A DNA stretch of 64,000 nucleotides from Lysobacter sp. Its GTDB lineage: Bacteria > Pseudomonadota > Gammaproteobacteria > Xanthomonadales > Xanthomonadaceae. This document shows positions 26,935 to 40,192 of the stretch, piece after piece; position 1 is the first letter of the stretch; each line of letters starts with the position of its first letter. Where the stretch lies: positions 62,001 to 126,000 of the forward strand of contig JAHCAU010000016.1 of the NCBI GenBank assembly GCA_019634715.1, read 5' to 3'. A program made the position numbers and the translations under genes. The notes beneath the pieces are model-generated. The model did not search any database. It saw only the letters and a list, made by a program, of their open reading frames with translations, and was not told where the DNA came from.

Positions 26935-27147
26935 GGTCCTCTGCCCGGAAGGCCTGACGGGCGCCCGCTCATCGTGCATTTCGCCATCCGCGATCCGGCA
27001 ACTTGCCTGATCCGTGAACTCGCGCGCCGTTTTTAACGGAATCCGAACGAAAAGACCCCGGCTTCTTAACCCCCCAGCGCCATCCGGCCAGTAGGATGCG
27101 ACCTTCGCGTCCGCCGGGCGCCCTGCAAGGGGTGCCGGTGGATGGAC

Positions 27148-27633
27148 TCAGGACGAGTCCTGCCCCGACGGATCATCGTCGCGGGTGGCGAGCGCAGCCG
27201 CGAAGGCTTCACGCGCGGCTGCCGAGAGTGGGGGAGCGGAGATGGCAGTCGGCGTCCCGGCCACGGGCGCACGCATGGCGTGCGGTCCGGTCGCGACCTT
27301 GACCACCAGATCGGTGACCTCCAGTCCGATGGACCGGGCCGTTTCGAGGAGGTCGGTCGCCGCAAGCCGCAACTTGGCATGCCAGACCGGTGCATCCACC
27401 AGGTACACGAGTCGTCCACGGTCCACGTTCGCCAGGCGCGCATGCGCGGCGACGCCCGGCGGAAGACCCGGACGCAGTTGCAGATCCAACGCTTCGAGCC
27501 ACATCGCCCGCCGCAGGAACAGCCTGCCCGGGTCATTGGCGTCGCCATCGAGCAGGGCTTCGCTGGCGATCTTCGGGCCCGCTGGGCGGGACGGAGGAGG
27601 AGGGTTGTGTCGAGAACGGGACATTGGCCGCAT
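27148..27633 (-). CDS. dciA: DciA-like helicase-loading protein (DUF721)
   Basis: The 161-aa protein has a Pro/Arg-rich disordered N-terminus (about 20 residues) and a DUF721 core: LRPGLPPGVAAHARLANVDR at about 52-71 and YLVDAPVWHAKLRLAATDLL at about 76-95. DciA loads the replicative helicase DnaB in bacteria without DnaC. Its neighbourhood (lpxC, M23 peptidase, secA) is the usual one. The start is uncertain: ATG 27633 overlaps the divergent M23 start, and ATG 27624 is equally possible. Confidence 0.82.
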   Translation of the reverse strand: MRPMSRSRHNPPPPSRPAGPKIASEALLDGDANDPGRLFLRRAMWLEALDLQLRPGLPPGVAAHARLANVDRGRLVYLVDAPVWHAKLRLAATDLLETARSIGLEVTDLVVKVATGPHAMRAPVAGTPTAISAPPLSAAAREAFAAALATRDDDPSGQDSS

Positions 27634-28726
27634 GACTGTACACAGCTTCGATGAAAATACGCAGCACCGGACGGACGCCGACGCGATGTCGCAGGCGCAG
27701 TGCGCCGCGCATCCGCCCCGGCCGCCCGCACTGGTGCTCGCGCAGCATCACATGCGCGTCGCCGCGCATTCCCTGGGTCGCGCCTGTGCCAACGCCGCGC
27801 GAGCGACGAGGACCTTTGTCCTCGACAACGGCCATCGCGGCCGTATCGCCATGCAGACCCGCCCGGGCGTGGCGGCGTTCGCACTGGTCACGATCGGCGT
27901 GGGGCTGGGCGCGATCGGCGACGGCCTCGTCCGCGACCTGCACCACGACCAGCTCAAGGTCGCCGTCGGCGAGCAGGCACGCACGCTGGAAGCCACCCGC
28001 CGCGAGGCCCAGCGCGAGGTGAACGCGCTGGCCGCGCGCATGGCCGAACTGCAGGCCGAAGCCAACCGCCTGAACGCACTCGGCGAGCGCCTGACCCGTG
28101 CCGCGCAACTGGGCGACGGCGAGTTCGATTTCGACAAGCCGGTGGGCATCGGCGGCGCCGGCCCGGTGCGCGACATGCCCGCGGGCGAGCTGCGCAGCGG
28201 CATGACCGGACTGGATGCCCAACTGCGTCGCTCCGGTGGCCAGTTGTCGGTGCTCGAAGCCCTGCTGTTCAATCGTGAACTCGACAAGAGCAGCCTGCCG
28301 ACCGGCCTGCCGATCCGGGGCAGTTACATCACCTCCAGTTTCGGCTACCGTGCGGACCCGCTGGGCGGCGGCAGCCAGTTCCACAAGGGCGTCGATTTCG
28401 AAGCCAACACCGGCGATCCGGTGCTCAGCGTCGCCGATGGCGTCGTTACCTACTCGGCCATGCGCTCGGGTTACGGCAACGTCATCGAGGTCGATCACGG
28501 CAACGGCTACGTGACCCGCTACGCCCACAATTCCCGCAATACCCGCCAGGTCGGCGACCTGGTGCGCCGTGGCGACGAAGTGGCCAAGGCCGGCTCCACC
28601 GGGCGCTCGACCGGGGCCCACGTCCATTTCGAGGTCTGGGAGAACGGCGTGGTGGTCAATCCCAAGCAGTTCCTCGGTGAGGTCTCGGCACCGGTGGTCG
28701 CCGGTCCAGTCGCCAAGCGCGGCTGA
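27632..28726 (+). CDS. M23-family metallopeptidase, membrane-anchored
   Basis: The protein is up to 364 aa long. A long N-terminal stretch precedes a membrane helix (GVAAFALVTIGVGLGAIGDG), a coiled coil (about residues 105-150) and an M23/LytM domain with HKGVDFEAN (His-x3-Asp zinc site) and the second zinc site STGAHVHFEVW. It should cleave or bind peptidoglycan peptides in the periplasm; with zinc ligands intact it looks catalytic. ATG 27632 overlaps the divergent dciA start. ATG 27686 or even 27851, next to the helix, are alternatives. Confidence 0.85.
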   Translation: MTVHSFDENTQHRTDADAMSQAQCAAHPPRPPALVLAQHHMRVAAHSLGRACANAARATRTFVLDNGHRGRIAMQTRPGVAAFALVTIGVGLGAIGDGLVRDLHHDQLKVAVGEQARTLEATRREAQREVNALAARMAELQAEANRLNALGERLTRAAQLGDGEFDFDKPVGIGGAGPVRDMPAGELRSGMTGLDAQLRRSGGQLSVLEALLFNRELDKSSLPTGLPIRGSYITSSFGYRADPLGGGSQFHKGVDFEANTGDPVLSVADGVVTYSAMRSGYGNVIEVDHGNGYVTRYAHNSRNTRQVGDLVRRGDEVAKAGSTGRSTGAHVHFEVWENGVVVNPKQFLGEVSAPVVAGPVAKRG

Positions 28727-28773
28727 GGTCGCCGCCTCCCGGGGCCTTGATACCCCGGGGGGACGGCACCAAG

Positions 28774-28811
28774 TACAATGGAAAGTTGCAGGGCGCTCTG
28801 CGCCCTTTTTT
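28774..28811 (+). promoter_or_regulatory. -10 element and immediate terminator hairpin ahead of secA
   Basis: TACAAT at 28774-28779 is followed 11 bases later by a hairpin with GGGCGC (28791-28796) and GCGCCC (28800-28805) arms, a tct loop and six T residues (28806-28811). The hairpin can end the M23 transcript. A transcript starting at the -10 would meet it almost at once. A second hairpin with CCCGGGG/CCCCGGG arms lies at 28738-28759. No good -35 is seen at normal spacing. Confidence 0.5.
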
Positions 28812-28874
28812 ATTGCCGTGGATGGCCGTTCCGGACGGTCTGCCCGGCCCACCCAGACCGGACCCACCCCGCCC

Positions 28875-31598
<2,724 letters not shown>

Positions 31599-31603
31599 TC
31601 GGG

Positions 31604-31801
31604 GCCGGGAATCGGGAGACGGGAACGGGGGATCGTCGATCGCGGGGATCCCTGCGCTGAGGCGAAGACGGATACGGACACGTTCGTGATGCCGACCATG
31701 ACCCCCGTGCTTTCCGGGCGTTTCGACTGCCACGGCGCGACCCGCGAAGGCGGGAGAAGCGCGCGATGACCGATTCCCCATTCCCGAATCACGATTCCCG
31801 T
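31604..31801. repeat. GATTCCC-type inverted-repeat element, copy 3 (secA-Nudix gap)
   Basis: GCCGGGAATCGGGAGACGGG at 31604 opens the stretch, and CCGATTCCCCATTCCCGAAT with CACGATTCCCG closes it at 31801. The right end is read as the first residues of the downstream Nudix protein. The core between is unrelated to the other copies. Confidence 0.65.
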
Positions 31802-32737
31802 GCCATCCACGTCGTCGCGGGCGTCATCACCGACGCCCGCGACCGCATCCTGCTGGCGCGACGCACCGAAGGCCGCGACCTGGCCGGGCTGTGGGAATTC
31901 CCGGGCGGCAAGGTCGATCCGGGCGAAACGCCCGAACAGGCGCTGGTGCGGGAACTGCGCGAGGAACTCGGCATCGAGGCCCGCGTCGGCGAGCCGGTGA
32001 TCGCGGTACCGCAGCGCTATCCGCACAAGCGGCTGTGCCTCGACGTGCGCCGTATCGCCGCGTGGAGCGGCACGGTGAAAGGACTCGATGGCCAAGCGCT
32101 GGCCTGGGTGCCGCCGCACAGGCTGGCGAGCTATGCCATGCCCGATGCCGACCGCCCGGTGGTCGCGGCACTGCGCGATCCCCCGGTTTACCTGATTACT
32201 CCCGAGCCCGACGACGACGCCCGCTGGCTCGATGGCCTGCGGGCGGCGCTGGATGCGGGCATCGCGCGCGTCCAGTTGCGCGCACCGATGCTGTCGATCG
32301 CGGATCCGGCGCGCTGGTCGTCGCTGGTCGAGCGCGCCGTTGCCATTGCGCATGACACCGAAGCCGATGCGCTGGTCAACGGCGACATCGCGCTGGCCGA
32401 AGGCCTCGGCATCGGCGTGCACCTGCGCGCCGCGCAGCTCGCGGGACTGTCGGCCAGGCCGGCCGTCGCCGGTTCGGTGATCGCGTCCTGCCACACGCTC
32501 GACGAGCTCGTGCGTGCGCAGACGCTGGGCTGCGATGCAGCGGTGCTCGGCCCCGTGCTGCCCACGGCATCGCATCCAGGCCAGGCGGGCATCGGCTGGG
32601 GCGCGTTCGCCGGATTGCGCGAACGCGTGGCATTGCCGATCTACGCCATCGGCGGGCTTTCGGCCGGGGATGTCGATCTCGCGCGTGCGCATGGCGCGCA
32701 GGGCATCGCTGCGATCCGGGGGCTGTGGCCTGCTTGA
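31766..32737 (+). CDS. mutT: Nudix hydrolase fused to a ThiE-like domain (MutT family)
   Basis: The 323-aa protein has an N-terminal Nudix domain with a perfect box (GKVDPGETPEQALVRELREE followed by LGI at about 50-72), expected to hydrolyse 8-oxo-dGTP or related nucleotides. The C-terminal half (about 140-323) has a TIM-barrel resembling thiamine phosphate synthase: VYLITPEPDDDAR, VQLRAPML, GPVLPTASHPG and YAIGGL. Several ThiE catalytic and phosphate-binding residues look altered. This Nudix-ThiE fusion is known in gammaproteobacteria. The first 12 residues come from a repeat element, so the true start may differ. Confidence 0.85.
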   Translation: MTDSPFPNHDSRAIHVVAGVITDARDRILLARRTEGRDLAGLWEFPGGKVDPGETPEQALVRELREELGIEARVGEPVIAVPQRYPHKRLCLDVRRIAAWSGTVKGLDGQALAWVPPHRLASYAMPDADRPVVAALRDPPVYLITPEPDDDARWLDGLRAALDAGIARVQLRAPMLSIADPARWSSLVERAVAIAHDTEADALVNGDIALAEGLGIGVHLRAAQLAGLSARPAVAGSVIASCHTLDELVRAQTLGCDAAVLGPVLPTASHPGQAGIGWGAFAGLRERVALPIYAIGGLSAGDVDLARAHGAQGIAAIRGLWPA

Positions 32738-32801
32738 ACTTGGCCGACGTCGTCCGTCGACGTGCTCGCCGGCGGAACATCGGCAGTGCATGAGATCAGC
32801 G

Positions 32802-32877
32802 GTCATCCTCGCGCAAGCGCGGATGACGATGCTTTTTTTCTGAATCGCCCGGGCTGCTCATCGAGAAGCCCGGGCGA
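32802..32877 (+). terminator. terminator pair between mutT and the convergent S9 peptidase gene
   Basis: An inverted repeat with GTCATCC (32802-32808) and GGATGAC (32821-32827) arms is followed by seven T residues (32833-32839) and suits the plus-strand gene. A second, 11-bp perfect hairpin (arms 32845-32855 and 32867-32877) lies next to the stop of the minus-strand gene but has no T-run on that strand. Confidence 0.65.
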
Positions 32878-32883
32878 AGCGGA

Positions 32884-34872
<1,989 letters not shown>

Positions 34873-34948
34873 GATCTGGGTCCCGGTGAGGAAATCCATC
34901 GGAGCATACCGCTGTCGCGGCATGCGCCGGCAGTCCGCCGGACATGCC

Positions 34949-34976
34949 CGGCTTGGCGGATCGATCCGCCAAGCCG
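34949..34976. promoter_or_regulatory. perfect 28-bp palindrome between divergent peptidase genes
   Basis: The two halves (34949-34962 and 34963-34976) are exact reverse complements with no central spacer; the core reads GGCGGATCGATCCGCC. It lies 77 bases from the S9 start and 58 bases from the M19 start. A candidate M19 -10 (TACACT, 34994-34999) begins 18 bases after it, so a bound protein could affect both genes. No regulator gene is adjacent. Confidence 0.5.
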
Positions 34977-35033
34977 CCGTGGAGGCGCCGCGCTACACTC
35001 GGCCCGCATCGACGGTGCAGGAGGACGGCAAGG

Positions 35034-36164
35034 ATGGAACGTCGTGGATTCATCGCCGCGCTCGGCGGCCTGGCCCTCGGAGCGGCATGGCCGCGCATCG
35101 CCCGCGCGCGCGCGCGGGCGCGCGACACCGTCGCGATCGACGGCGCCGGCGGCACGAACCTGTTCTGGTTCGATCAGGACGACCCCGCGAATGCGAAGGC
35201 GATTGCCGACGAACTCCGGGCCATCCGCGCCTCCGGCCTGACCGCGGTGGTGCTCACGCTGTCGCCGTCCGGCCGGTTCTGGATGGACGACGCCGCGTTC
35301 GAGAGAACGAAGGCGGCGTTCGACACGTGGGAGCGCATCGTGGCGCGCCATCCAGATCACCTGACCCTCGTGCGGAGTGCCGACGACCTCGAACGCGCGC
35401 GCCGCGAACGCAGGCTCGGCCTGATCCATACCTTCCAGGGCGCGGAGCCGCTGGGCGAGGACATCGAGCGCATCCCTCTGTTCCGCGAACGCGGCCTGCG
35501 CGTGCTGCAGCTCACCCACAATCGCCGGAACCTCGTCGGCGACGGCTGCATGGAGCCGGGCAATGCCGGCCTGAGCAATTTCGGCCGAGATGTCGTGGCA
35601 CGACTCAATGCCGAACGCATCGTGGTCGACCTCGCGCACGGTGCGCCACGCACCATGTCCGAAGGCGTCGCCGCATCGCGCGCGCCGGTGCTGATCAGCC
35701 ACACCGGCTGCCGTGCCCTGGCGGACCTGCCGCGCAACACCGACGACGCCACGCTGCGCGCGATGGCCGACAAGGGCGGCGTCGCCGGCATCATCTTCTG
35801 GCCCTACCTGCGCATCGACACTCAGCCCATGGCCGAGGACGTGGTGCGCCACATCGAGCACGCCGTGCGGGTCTGCGGCGAGGACCACGTCGGCATCGGC
35901 ACCGACACCGGCGTCGCGCCGATCGCGCGCACGCCCGCGTTCGAGAAGGACAATCGCGAATGGGTCGCGGGCGCGGTCGAGGACGGTGTGTTCGCGCGCG
36001 GACGCCCGGCCGACCTCTACACCTTCATCCCTGACCTCAACACGGCGGACCGCTTCGATCGCCTGGCCTCGATGCTGTCGAAGCGCGGGCATTCGGATGC
36101 GCGCATCGCCAGGATCCTGGGCGGCAACTTCGCGCGGGTGATGCGCGAGGTCTGGGGCGCCTGA
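35034..36164 (+). CDS. M19 (renal-type) dipeptidase homologue, Tat-like signal
   Basis: The 376-aa protein starts MERRGFIAALGGLALGAAWP, a twin-arginine-like signal. Core M19 motifs are present: LQLTHNRRNLVGDG at about 158, VVDLAHGAP at about 197, LISHTGCRAL at about 219, and HVGIGTDTG at about 285. The usual N-terminal zinc pair (His-x-Asp in DGHND) is missing: the corresponding segment reads IDGAGGTNLFW. It may be inactive or belong to a variant subgroup. A good ribosome-binding site (GGAGG) supports the ATG at 35034. Confidence 0.85.
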   Translation: MERRGFIAALGGLALGAAWPRIARARARARDTVAIDGAGGTNLFWFDQDDPANAKAIADELRAIRASGLTAVVLTLSPSGRFWMDDAAFERTKAAFDTWERIVARHPDHLTLVRSADDLERARRERRLGLIHTFQGAEPLGEDIERIPLFRERGLRVLQLTHNRRNLVGDGCMEPGNAGLSNFGRDVVARLNAERIVVDLAHGAPRTMSEGVAASRAPVLISHTGCRALADLPRNTDDATLRAMADKGGVAGIIFWPYLRIDTQPMAEDVVRHIEHAVRVCGEDHVGIGTDTGVAPIARTPAFEKDNREWVAGAVEDGVFARGRPADLYTFIPDLNTADRFDRLASMLSKRGHSDARIARILGGNFARVMREVWGA

Positions 36165-36177
36165 CGCCGCAGGCGTC
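36163..36177 (+). terminator. small hairpin at the end of the M19 gene
   Basis: GACGCC and GGCGTC flank a gca loop, overlapping the TGA. No T-run follows, so termination is weak or doubtful. The remaining gap to 36351 shows nothing else. Confidence 0.3.
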
Positions 36178-36351
36178 GATGGTCGACAGGCGAGGGGGCG
36201 GCGTCGCGGAGTCCGCGCTGTCGTTCCCATGGTGCGAGTCGGCCTTCCGTGGATGCCTGGCCCTGATGGCCCGTCGTCCGCAACGCCGCCACCCCTCCCG
36301 TCGTGCAGCCATGATGGCGGTCGTCCATCTCACGGGCTGCGACCCCGCGGG

Positions 36352-38091
36352 TCAGTTGCGTCGGGCGATCCGCATCTGGAGTTCCTTCAGTTCATGCTGT
36401 TCTTCCGCGGACAGTGCGGACAGCCTGCCGGATTCGAGCCATTTGCCTCTCAGTTCGTCGACACGCTGCTGCAGCGTCTGGCGATCGAGCTGTGCGGTGA
36501 CGTCGAGAAATTCGTCGCGCCACTTGTCCTCCTCGCCGGGCATGTCCTGCGCGGCGAGTTTCTGCAGGTGCCCGAATTCCTCGCGGCCCTCGAAGTGTTC
36601 GAGCAGCGCGCCGGTGGTGATGTCCGGGCGTTGGCGCACCAGCGCGATCAGTTCGACCAGCAGCGGGATGCCGGGCTGGCGCAGCGCAGCGAAGGTGTCG
36701 GGCGGCTGCAGTTCCAGCGCCAGCGATGGCCGCTGCAGCAGCAATGCGATCGCGCTGCGCACGAGACTGCGTTTCTGCGTCGGTTGCACCTGCGGCCGGT
36801 TGCGGGCGGGTGGTTTCACCGGTTGTGCCGCGGCATTCGCGCCCACGCCGGTCAGCTCGGTCAGGCGCTGGCGCATCAGGTCGCCGAAGGCGCCATCGGG
36901 GATCTGCGCGAGCAGCGGTTTCGCGCGCTCGGCCATGCGCGCCTTGCCGTCGAGCGTGCCGAGGTTCACGTCCTTCGCCAGTTCGTCGAAGAAGAACTGC
37001 GACAGCGGCACCGCGCCCTGCAGGCGCGCGTCGAAACCCTCGCGCCCCTCGCTGCGCACCAGCGTGTCCGGGTCCTCGCCATCGGGCAGGAACAGGAAGA
37101 AGGCCTGGCGGCCGTCCTTCATGCGCGGCAGCACCGATTCCATCGCCTTGGTCGCGGCACCGCGGCCGGCGCGGTCGCCGTCGAAGCAGAAGTACACGTC
37201 GGGCGCGTTGCGGAACAGCAGCTCGGCATGGTCTGGCGTGGTCGCGGTGCCCAGCGTCGCGACCGCCTGCGGAATGCCGTGCTGGAACAGCGCGATCACG
37301 TCCATGTAGCCTTCGACCACGATCAGGCGCTCGATCTTCTGGTTCGCCTGGCGCACCTGCCACAGGCCGTAGAGTTCGCGCCCCTTGTGGAACAGCGCGG
37401 TCTCGGGCGAGTTGAGATACTTGGGGCCATCGTCCTTCTCGAGGACGCGCCCGCCGAAGGCGATCGTGCGCCCGCGCCGGTCGTGGATCGGGAACATCAC
37501 CCGGTCGCGGAACTTGTCGTAGACGTGGCCGCGGTCGTTCTTCGAGAACAGGCCGACGCGTTCGAGCAGCTTCATCCTGCGCTCGTCGGTGCCCAGTGCG
37601 TCCTTCAGCGCCGAATAGCCGTCCGGCGCGTAGCCCAGGCCGAACTGCGCGCGGATGTCCGCGCCGACGCCGCGCCGCTCGAAATAGGCCAGCGCCTTCG
37701 CGCTGGCCGCGAGCTGGCGCTGGAAGAACGTGTTCGCCGCTTCCAGCGCCGCGTACTGGTCGACGCTGTCGGGATTGGTGTTGCGCTGCTGGGTATCGCG
37801 CGGCACTTCCATGCCCGCGCGCTTGGCCAGCTCGTCGACCGCATCGAGGAATTCGAGGCGGTCGTAGTTCATCAGGAAGCTGATCGCGGTGCCGTGCGCG
37901 CCGCAGCCGAAGCAGTGGTAGAACTGCTTGGTCGGAGACACAGTGAACGAGGGCGAGCGCTCGTCGTGGAACGGGCATCGCGCCGAATATTCGCGACCCT
38001 GCCGCTTCAGCGGCACGCGGGTGCCGATCAGCTCGACGATGTCCGTGCGAGCCAGCAGGTCGTCGATGAAGGCGTCGGGAATGCGGGCCAT
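36352..38091 (-). CDS. dnaG: DNA primase DnaG
   Basis: The 579-aa primase starts MARIPDAFIDDLLARTDIVE. The zinc site CPFHDERSPSFTVSPTKQ with YHCFGCG spans about residues 39-64. The TOPRIM domain has VVEGYMDVIAL at about 262 and FCFDGDRAGRGAA at about 306. The C-terminal helicase-binding domain follows. It makes RNA primers for replication. The start at 38091 is chosen over 38139 because MARIP is the family N-terminus. The gene lies near yqeY and rpsU, as in the classical rpsU-dnaG region, but with two genes inserted. Confidence 0.97.
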   Translation of the reverse strand: MARIPDAFIDDLLARTDIVELIGTRVPLKRQGREYSARCPFHDERSPSFTVSPTKQFYHCFGCGAHGTAISFLMNYDRLEFLDAVDELAKRAGMEVPRDTQQRNTNPDSVDQYAALEAANTFFQRQLAASAKALAYFERRGVGADIRAQFGLGYAPDGYSALKDALGTDERRMKLLERVGLFSKNDRGHVYDKFRDRVMFPIHDRRGRTIAFGGRVLEKDDGPKYLNSPETALFHKGRELYGLWQVRQANQKIERLIVVEGYMDVIALFQHGIPQAVATLGTATTPDHAELLFRNAPDVYFCFDGDRAGRGAATKAMESVLPRMKDGRQAFFLFLPDGEDPDTLVRSEGREGFDARLQGAVPLSQFFFDELAKDVNLGTLDGKARMAERAKPLLAQIPDGAFGDLMRQRLTELTGVGANAAAQPVKPPARNRPQVQPTQKRSLVRSAIALLLQRPSLALELQPPDTFAALRQPGIPLLVELIALVRQRPDITTGALLEHFEGREEFGHLQKLAAQDMPGEEDKWRDEFLDVTAQLDRQTLQQRVDELRGKWLESGRLSALSAEEQHELKELQMRIARRN

Positions 38092-38095
38092 CCGA

Positions 38096-39010
38096 CTAGG
38101 ATGCCATGCCCCCGTCGCGGCCGCCCATCGTCCGGGCACCGGCGCGGGCCTCGCGCCGCGTACGCAGGCGCTCGCCGATCACCGCCGTGAGCAGGGCGCC
38201 GACCAGGAAGACCACAGAGGCGTAGTAGATCCAGATCACCATGATCACCAACGCACCCATCGAGCCGTAGGCGCTGCCGGGCGCGGCCGCGGCGATGTAC
38301 AGGCCGATCGCGTAGCGACCGAGCGCGAACAGCGCGGCGGTGATGAGGCCGCCGGACAGCGCCTGGCGCCAGGCCACGGGGCGGTCCGGGAGGTAGCGAT
38401 AGAGGAAGGCGAAGCCCAGCGCGTAAAGCGCCAGCGTGATCGCATAGGTCATTGCCGGGAGCAGGGTCGGCAGCCGCGCGAACGCGACCTGCAGCGCGGT
38501 GGTGGCGATCGTCGAGACGATCAGCAGGAATCCGAGCGCGAGGACCACGCCGAAGGAGAACACCCGCTTCCTGAGCCAGGCGAACGCGCCGTCGAGCCGC
38601 TCGCGGTCGGTGCGGAAGATCAGGTTGAGCGCGCTCTGCAACTGCGCGAACACGGCCGTGGCGCCCACGAACAGCAGCAGCGTGCTCCACAGGCCGGCCA
38701 TCGAACCCACGCTCGGCTCGGCGGTGGCGTTCTCGATCACGGTCCGTGCGACGACGGCGCCGGCCTCGCCCGCCAGTTGGCCGACCTGGATCACCAGGGC
38801 ATCCTGCACCGCGGGATACAGCGACGCCGTCAGCCACAGCAGGAGCACCAGCAGCGGTGCCATCGACAGCAGGGCGTAGAAGGACAGGGACGCGGCCTGG
38901 GTCAGCACGTCCACTTCGATGAAGCGCCCGGCCAGCGCCGCAGGCAGGCTGCGCTTCAGGCGGTCGAGGAGGGCGTGCAGGCGATTGCGGAAGGACTTGG
39001 GGGCGTGCAT
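38096..39010 (-). CDS. YihY/BrkB family membrane protein
   Basis: The 304-aa protein has about six membrane helices. Family features include LTQAASLSFYALLSMAPLLV at about 35-54, LIFRTDRERLDGAFAWLRKR at about 123, and YRYLPDRPVAWRQALSGGL at about 200. The family was once called RNase BN, wrongly; the true role is unknown but probably concerns the cell envelope or transport. Only four bases separate it from dnaG, so the two are probably co-transcribed. Confidence 0.88.
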   Translation of the reverse strand: MHAPKSFRNRLHALLDRLKRSLPAALAGRFIEVDVLTQAASLSFYALLSMAPLLVLLLWLTASLYPAVQDALVIQVGQLAGEAGAVVARTVIENATAEPSVGSMAGLWSTLLLFVGATAVFAQLQSALNLIFRTDRERLDGAFAWLRKRVFSFGVVLALGFLLIVSTIATTALQVAFARLPTLLPAMTYAITLALYALGFAFLYRYLPDRPVAWRQALSGGLITAALFALGRYAIGLYIAAAAPGSAYGSMGALVIMVIWIYYASVVFLVGALLTAVIGERLRTRREARAGARTMGGRDGGMAS

Positions 39011-39137
39011 CGGCGGATCGGTGCGAACCGGTCTGGAGGGGGCCTTCGGTTCTACCAGCCGGGACTCGAATCCCGGCGGAATGCCGGTCTGGCCGTCCCG
39101 GTATGCGTCGCTGCGTAAAGCAGACGTGCCGCTCGGC

Positions 39138-39638
39138 TCAGTCGTCGGCCTGTGCAGCGAGCGCCACCAGCGCATCGCCCGCGACCCGCTGCACGGTCCA
39201 TTCGTCCATCCCCACCGCGCCGAGGTTGCGGTAGAAATCGATGGCGGGCTGGTTCCAGTCCAGCACCGACCACTCGAAGCGGCCACAGTCGCGTTCGGTC
39301 GCGATCTTCGCCAGTCGCGCCATCAACTTTCCGCCGAGGCCCAGGCCGCGGAACGCCGGGCGCACGAACAGGTCTTCGAGGTACAGCCCGGGCTTGCCGA
39401 GGAAGGTCGAGAAATTGTGGAAGAACAGCGCGAAGCCGGCGGCCTGGCCGTCGACCTCGGCGATCAGCACTTCGGCGCGCGGCGTGGCGCCGAACAACTG
39501 CGTGGCGAGGCCGGCCTCGTCGGCGACGGCCTCGTGCGCCAGCTTCTCGTACTCGGCGAGTTCGCGGATGAAGGCGAGGATCTGGCCGACATCCTCGCGG
39601 ACGGCGGGGCGGATGACGATGGCGGGCGCGGCGGTCAT
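39138..39638 (-). CDS. GNAT family N-acetyltransferase (SSAT-like)
   Basis: The 166-aa protein contains IRPAVREDVGQILAFIRELA at about 10, LYLEDLFVRPAFRGLGLGGK at about 86-105 (acetyl-CoA loop) and FEWSVLDWNQPAIDFYRNLG at about 121. The LEDLFV and W-x-V-LDWN patterns are typical of the spermidine/diamine acetyltransferase-like branch. The substrate is probably an amine but cannot be fixed from sequence. Confidence 0.88.
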   Translation of the reverse strand: MTAAPAIVIRPAVREDVGQILAFIRELAEYEKLAHEAVADEAGLATQLFGATPRAEVLIAEVDGQAAGFALFFHNFSTFLGKPGLYLEDLFVRPAFRGLGLGGKLMARLAKIATERDCGRFEWSVLDWNQPAIDFYRNLGAVGMDEWTVQRVAGDALVALAAQADD

Positions 39639-39661
39639 CGCAGTGGTGTCCGGTGCCTGGA

Positions 39662-40108
39662 TCAGCCGGCCAGGCGCTGCTTGATCAGCTTCGAGACCTC
39701 GCCCATGTCGGCCTGGCCCGCCAGGCGCGGCTTGAGCACGCCCATCAGCTTGCCCATGTCGGCGGGACCGCTGGCGCCGGTCTCGGCGACGGCGGCTTCG
39801 ATCGCGGCCTTGATCTCGGCCTCGCCCATCTTCTCCGGCAGGTACTGCTCGATGATCGCCATCTCGGCGCGTTCGACCGCGGACAGGTCGTCGCGGCCGG
39901 CCTTGTCGTACTGCTCGATCGAGTCCTTGCGCTGCTTGACCATCTTCTCCAGCACGGCCAGCACGCGGGCATCGTCCATTTCGACGCGCTCGTCGACTTC
40001 CTTCTGCTTGATGGCGGCGTTGATCAGGCGGATGGTGGCCAGGCGATCCTTCTCGCCGGCCTTCATCGCGGTCTTCATGTCGTCGGTGAGGCGCTGCTTG
40101 AGGCTCAT
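39662..40108 (-). CDS. YqeY / GatB-tail domain protein
   Basis: The 148-aa protein starts MSLKQRLTDDMKTAMKAGEK and contains RLATIRLINAAIKQKEVDER and the C-terminal ADMGKLMGVLKPRLAGQADM. This is the YqeY domain, related to the tail of the amidotransferase subunit GatB, which binds tRNA. A role linked to tRNA or amidation is inferred from the fold only. It follows rpsU, the usual gene order, with a terminator between. Confidence 0.93.
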   Translation of the reverse strand: MSLKQRLTDDMKTAMKAGEKDRLATIRLINAAIKQKEVDERVEMDDARVLAVLEKMVKQRKDSIEQYDKAGRDDLSAVERAEMAIIEQYLPEKMGEAEIKAAIEAAVAETGASGPADMGKLMGVLKPRLAGQADMGEVSKLIKQRLAG

Positions 40109-40192
40109 GGTGTCGCTCCGTGTTGCGCGGTCCGCGGCGGCGGACCGAAAGGGAATCGGATCAGGAATGGTGTTTCGGGTGCCGGGAAAGAC

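Noticed and set aside
39056..39077. tRNA T-arm-like sequence (GGGACTCGAATCCC) upstream of the YihY-type gene
   Set aside because: The stem around the loop is mispaired when read as a T-arm, and no D-arm, anticodon arm or acceptor stem can be built around it.
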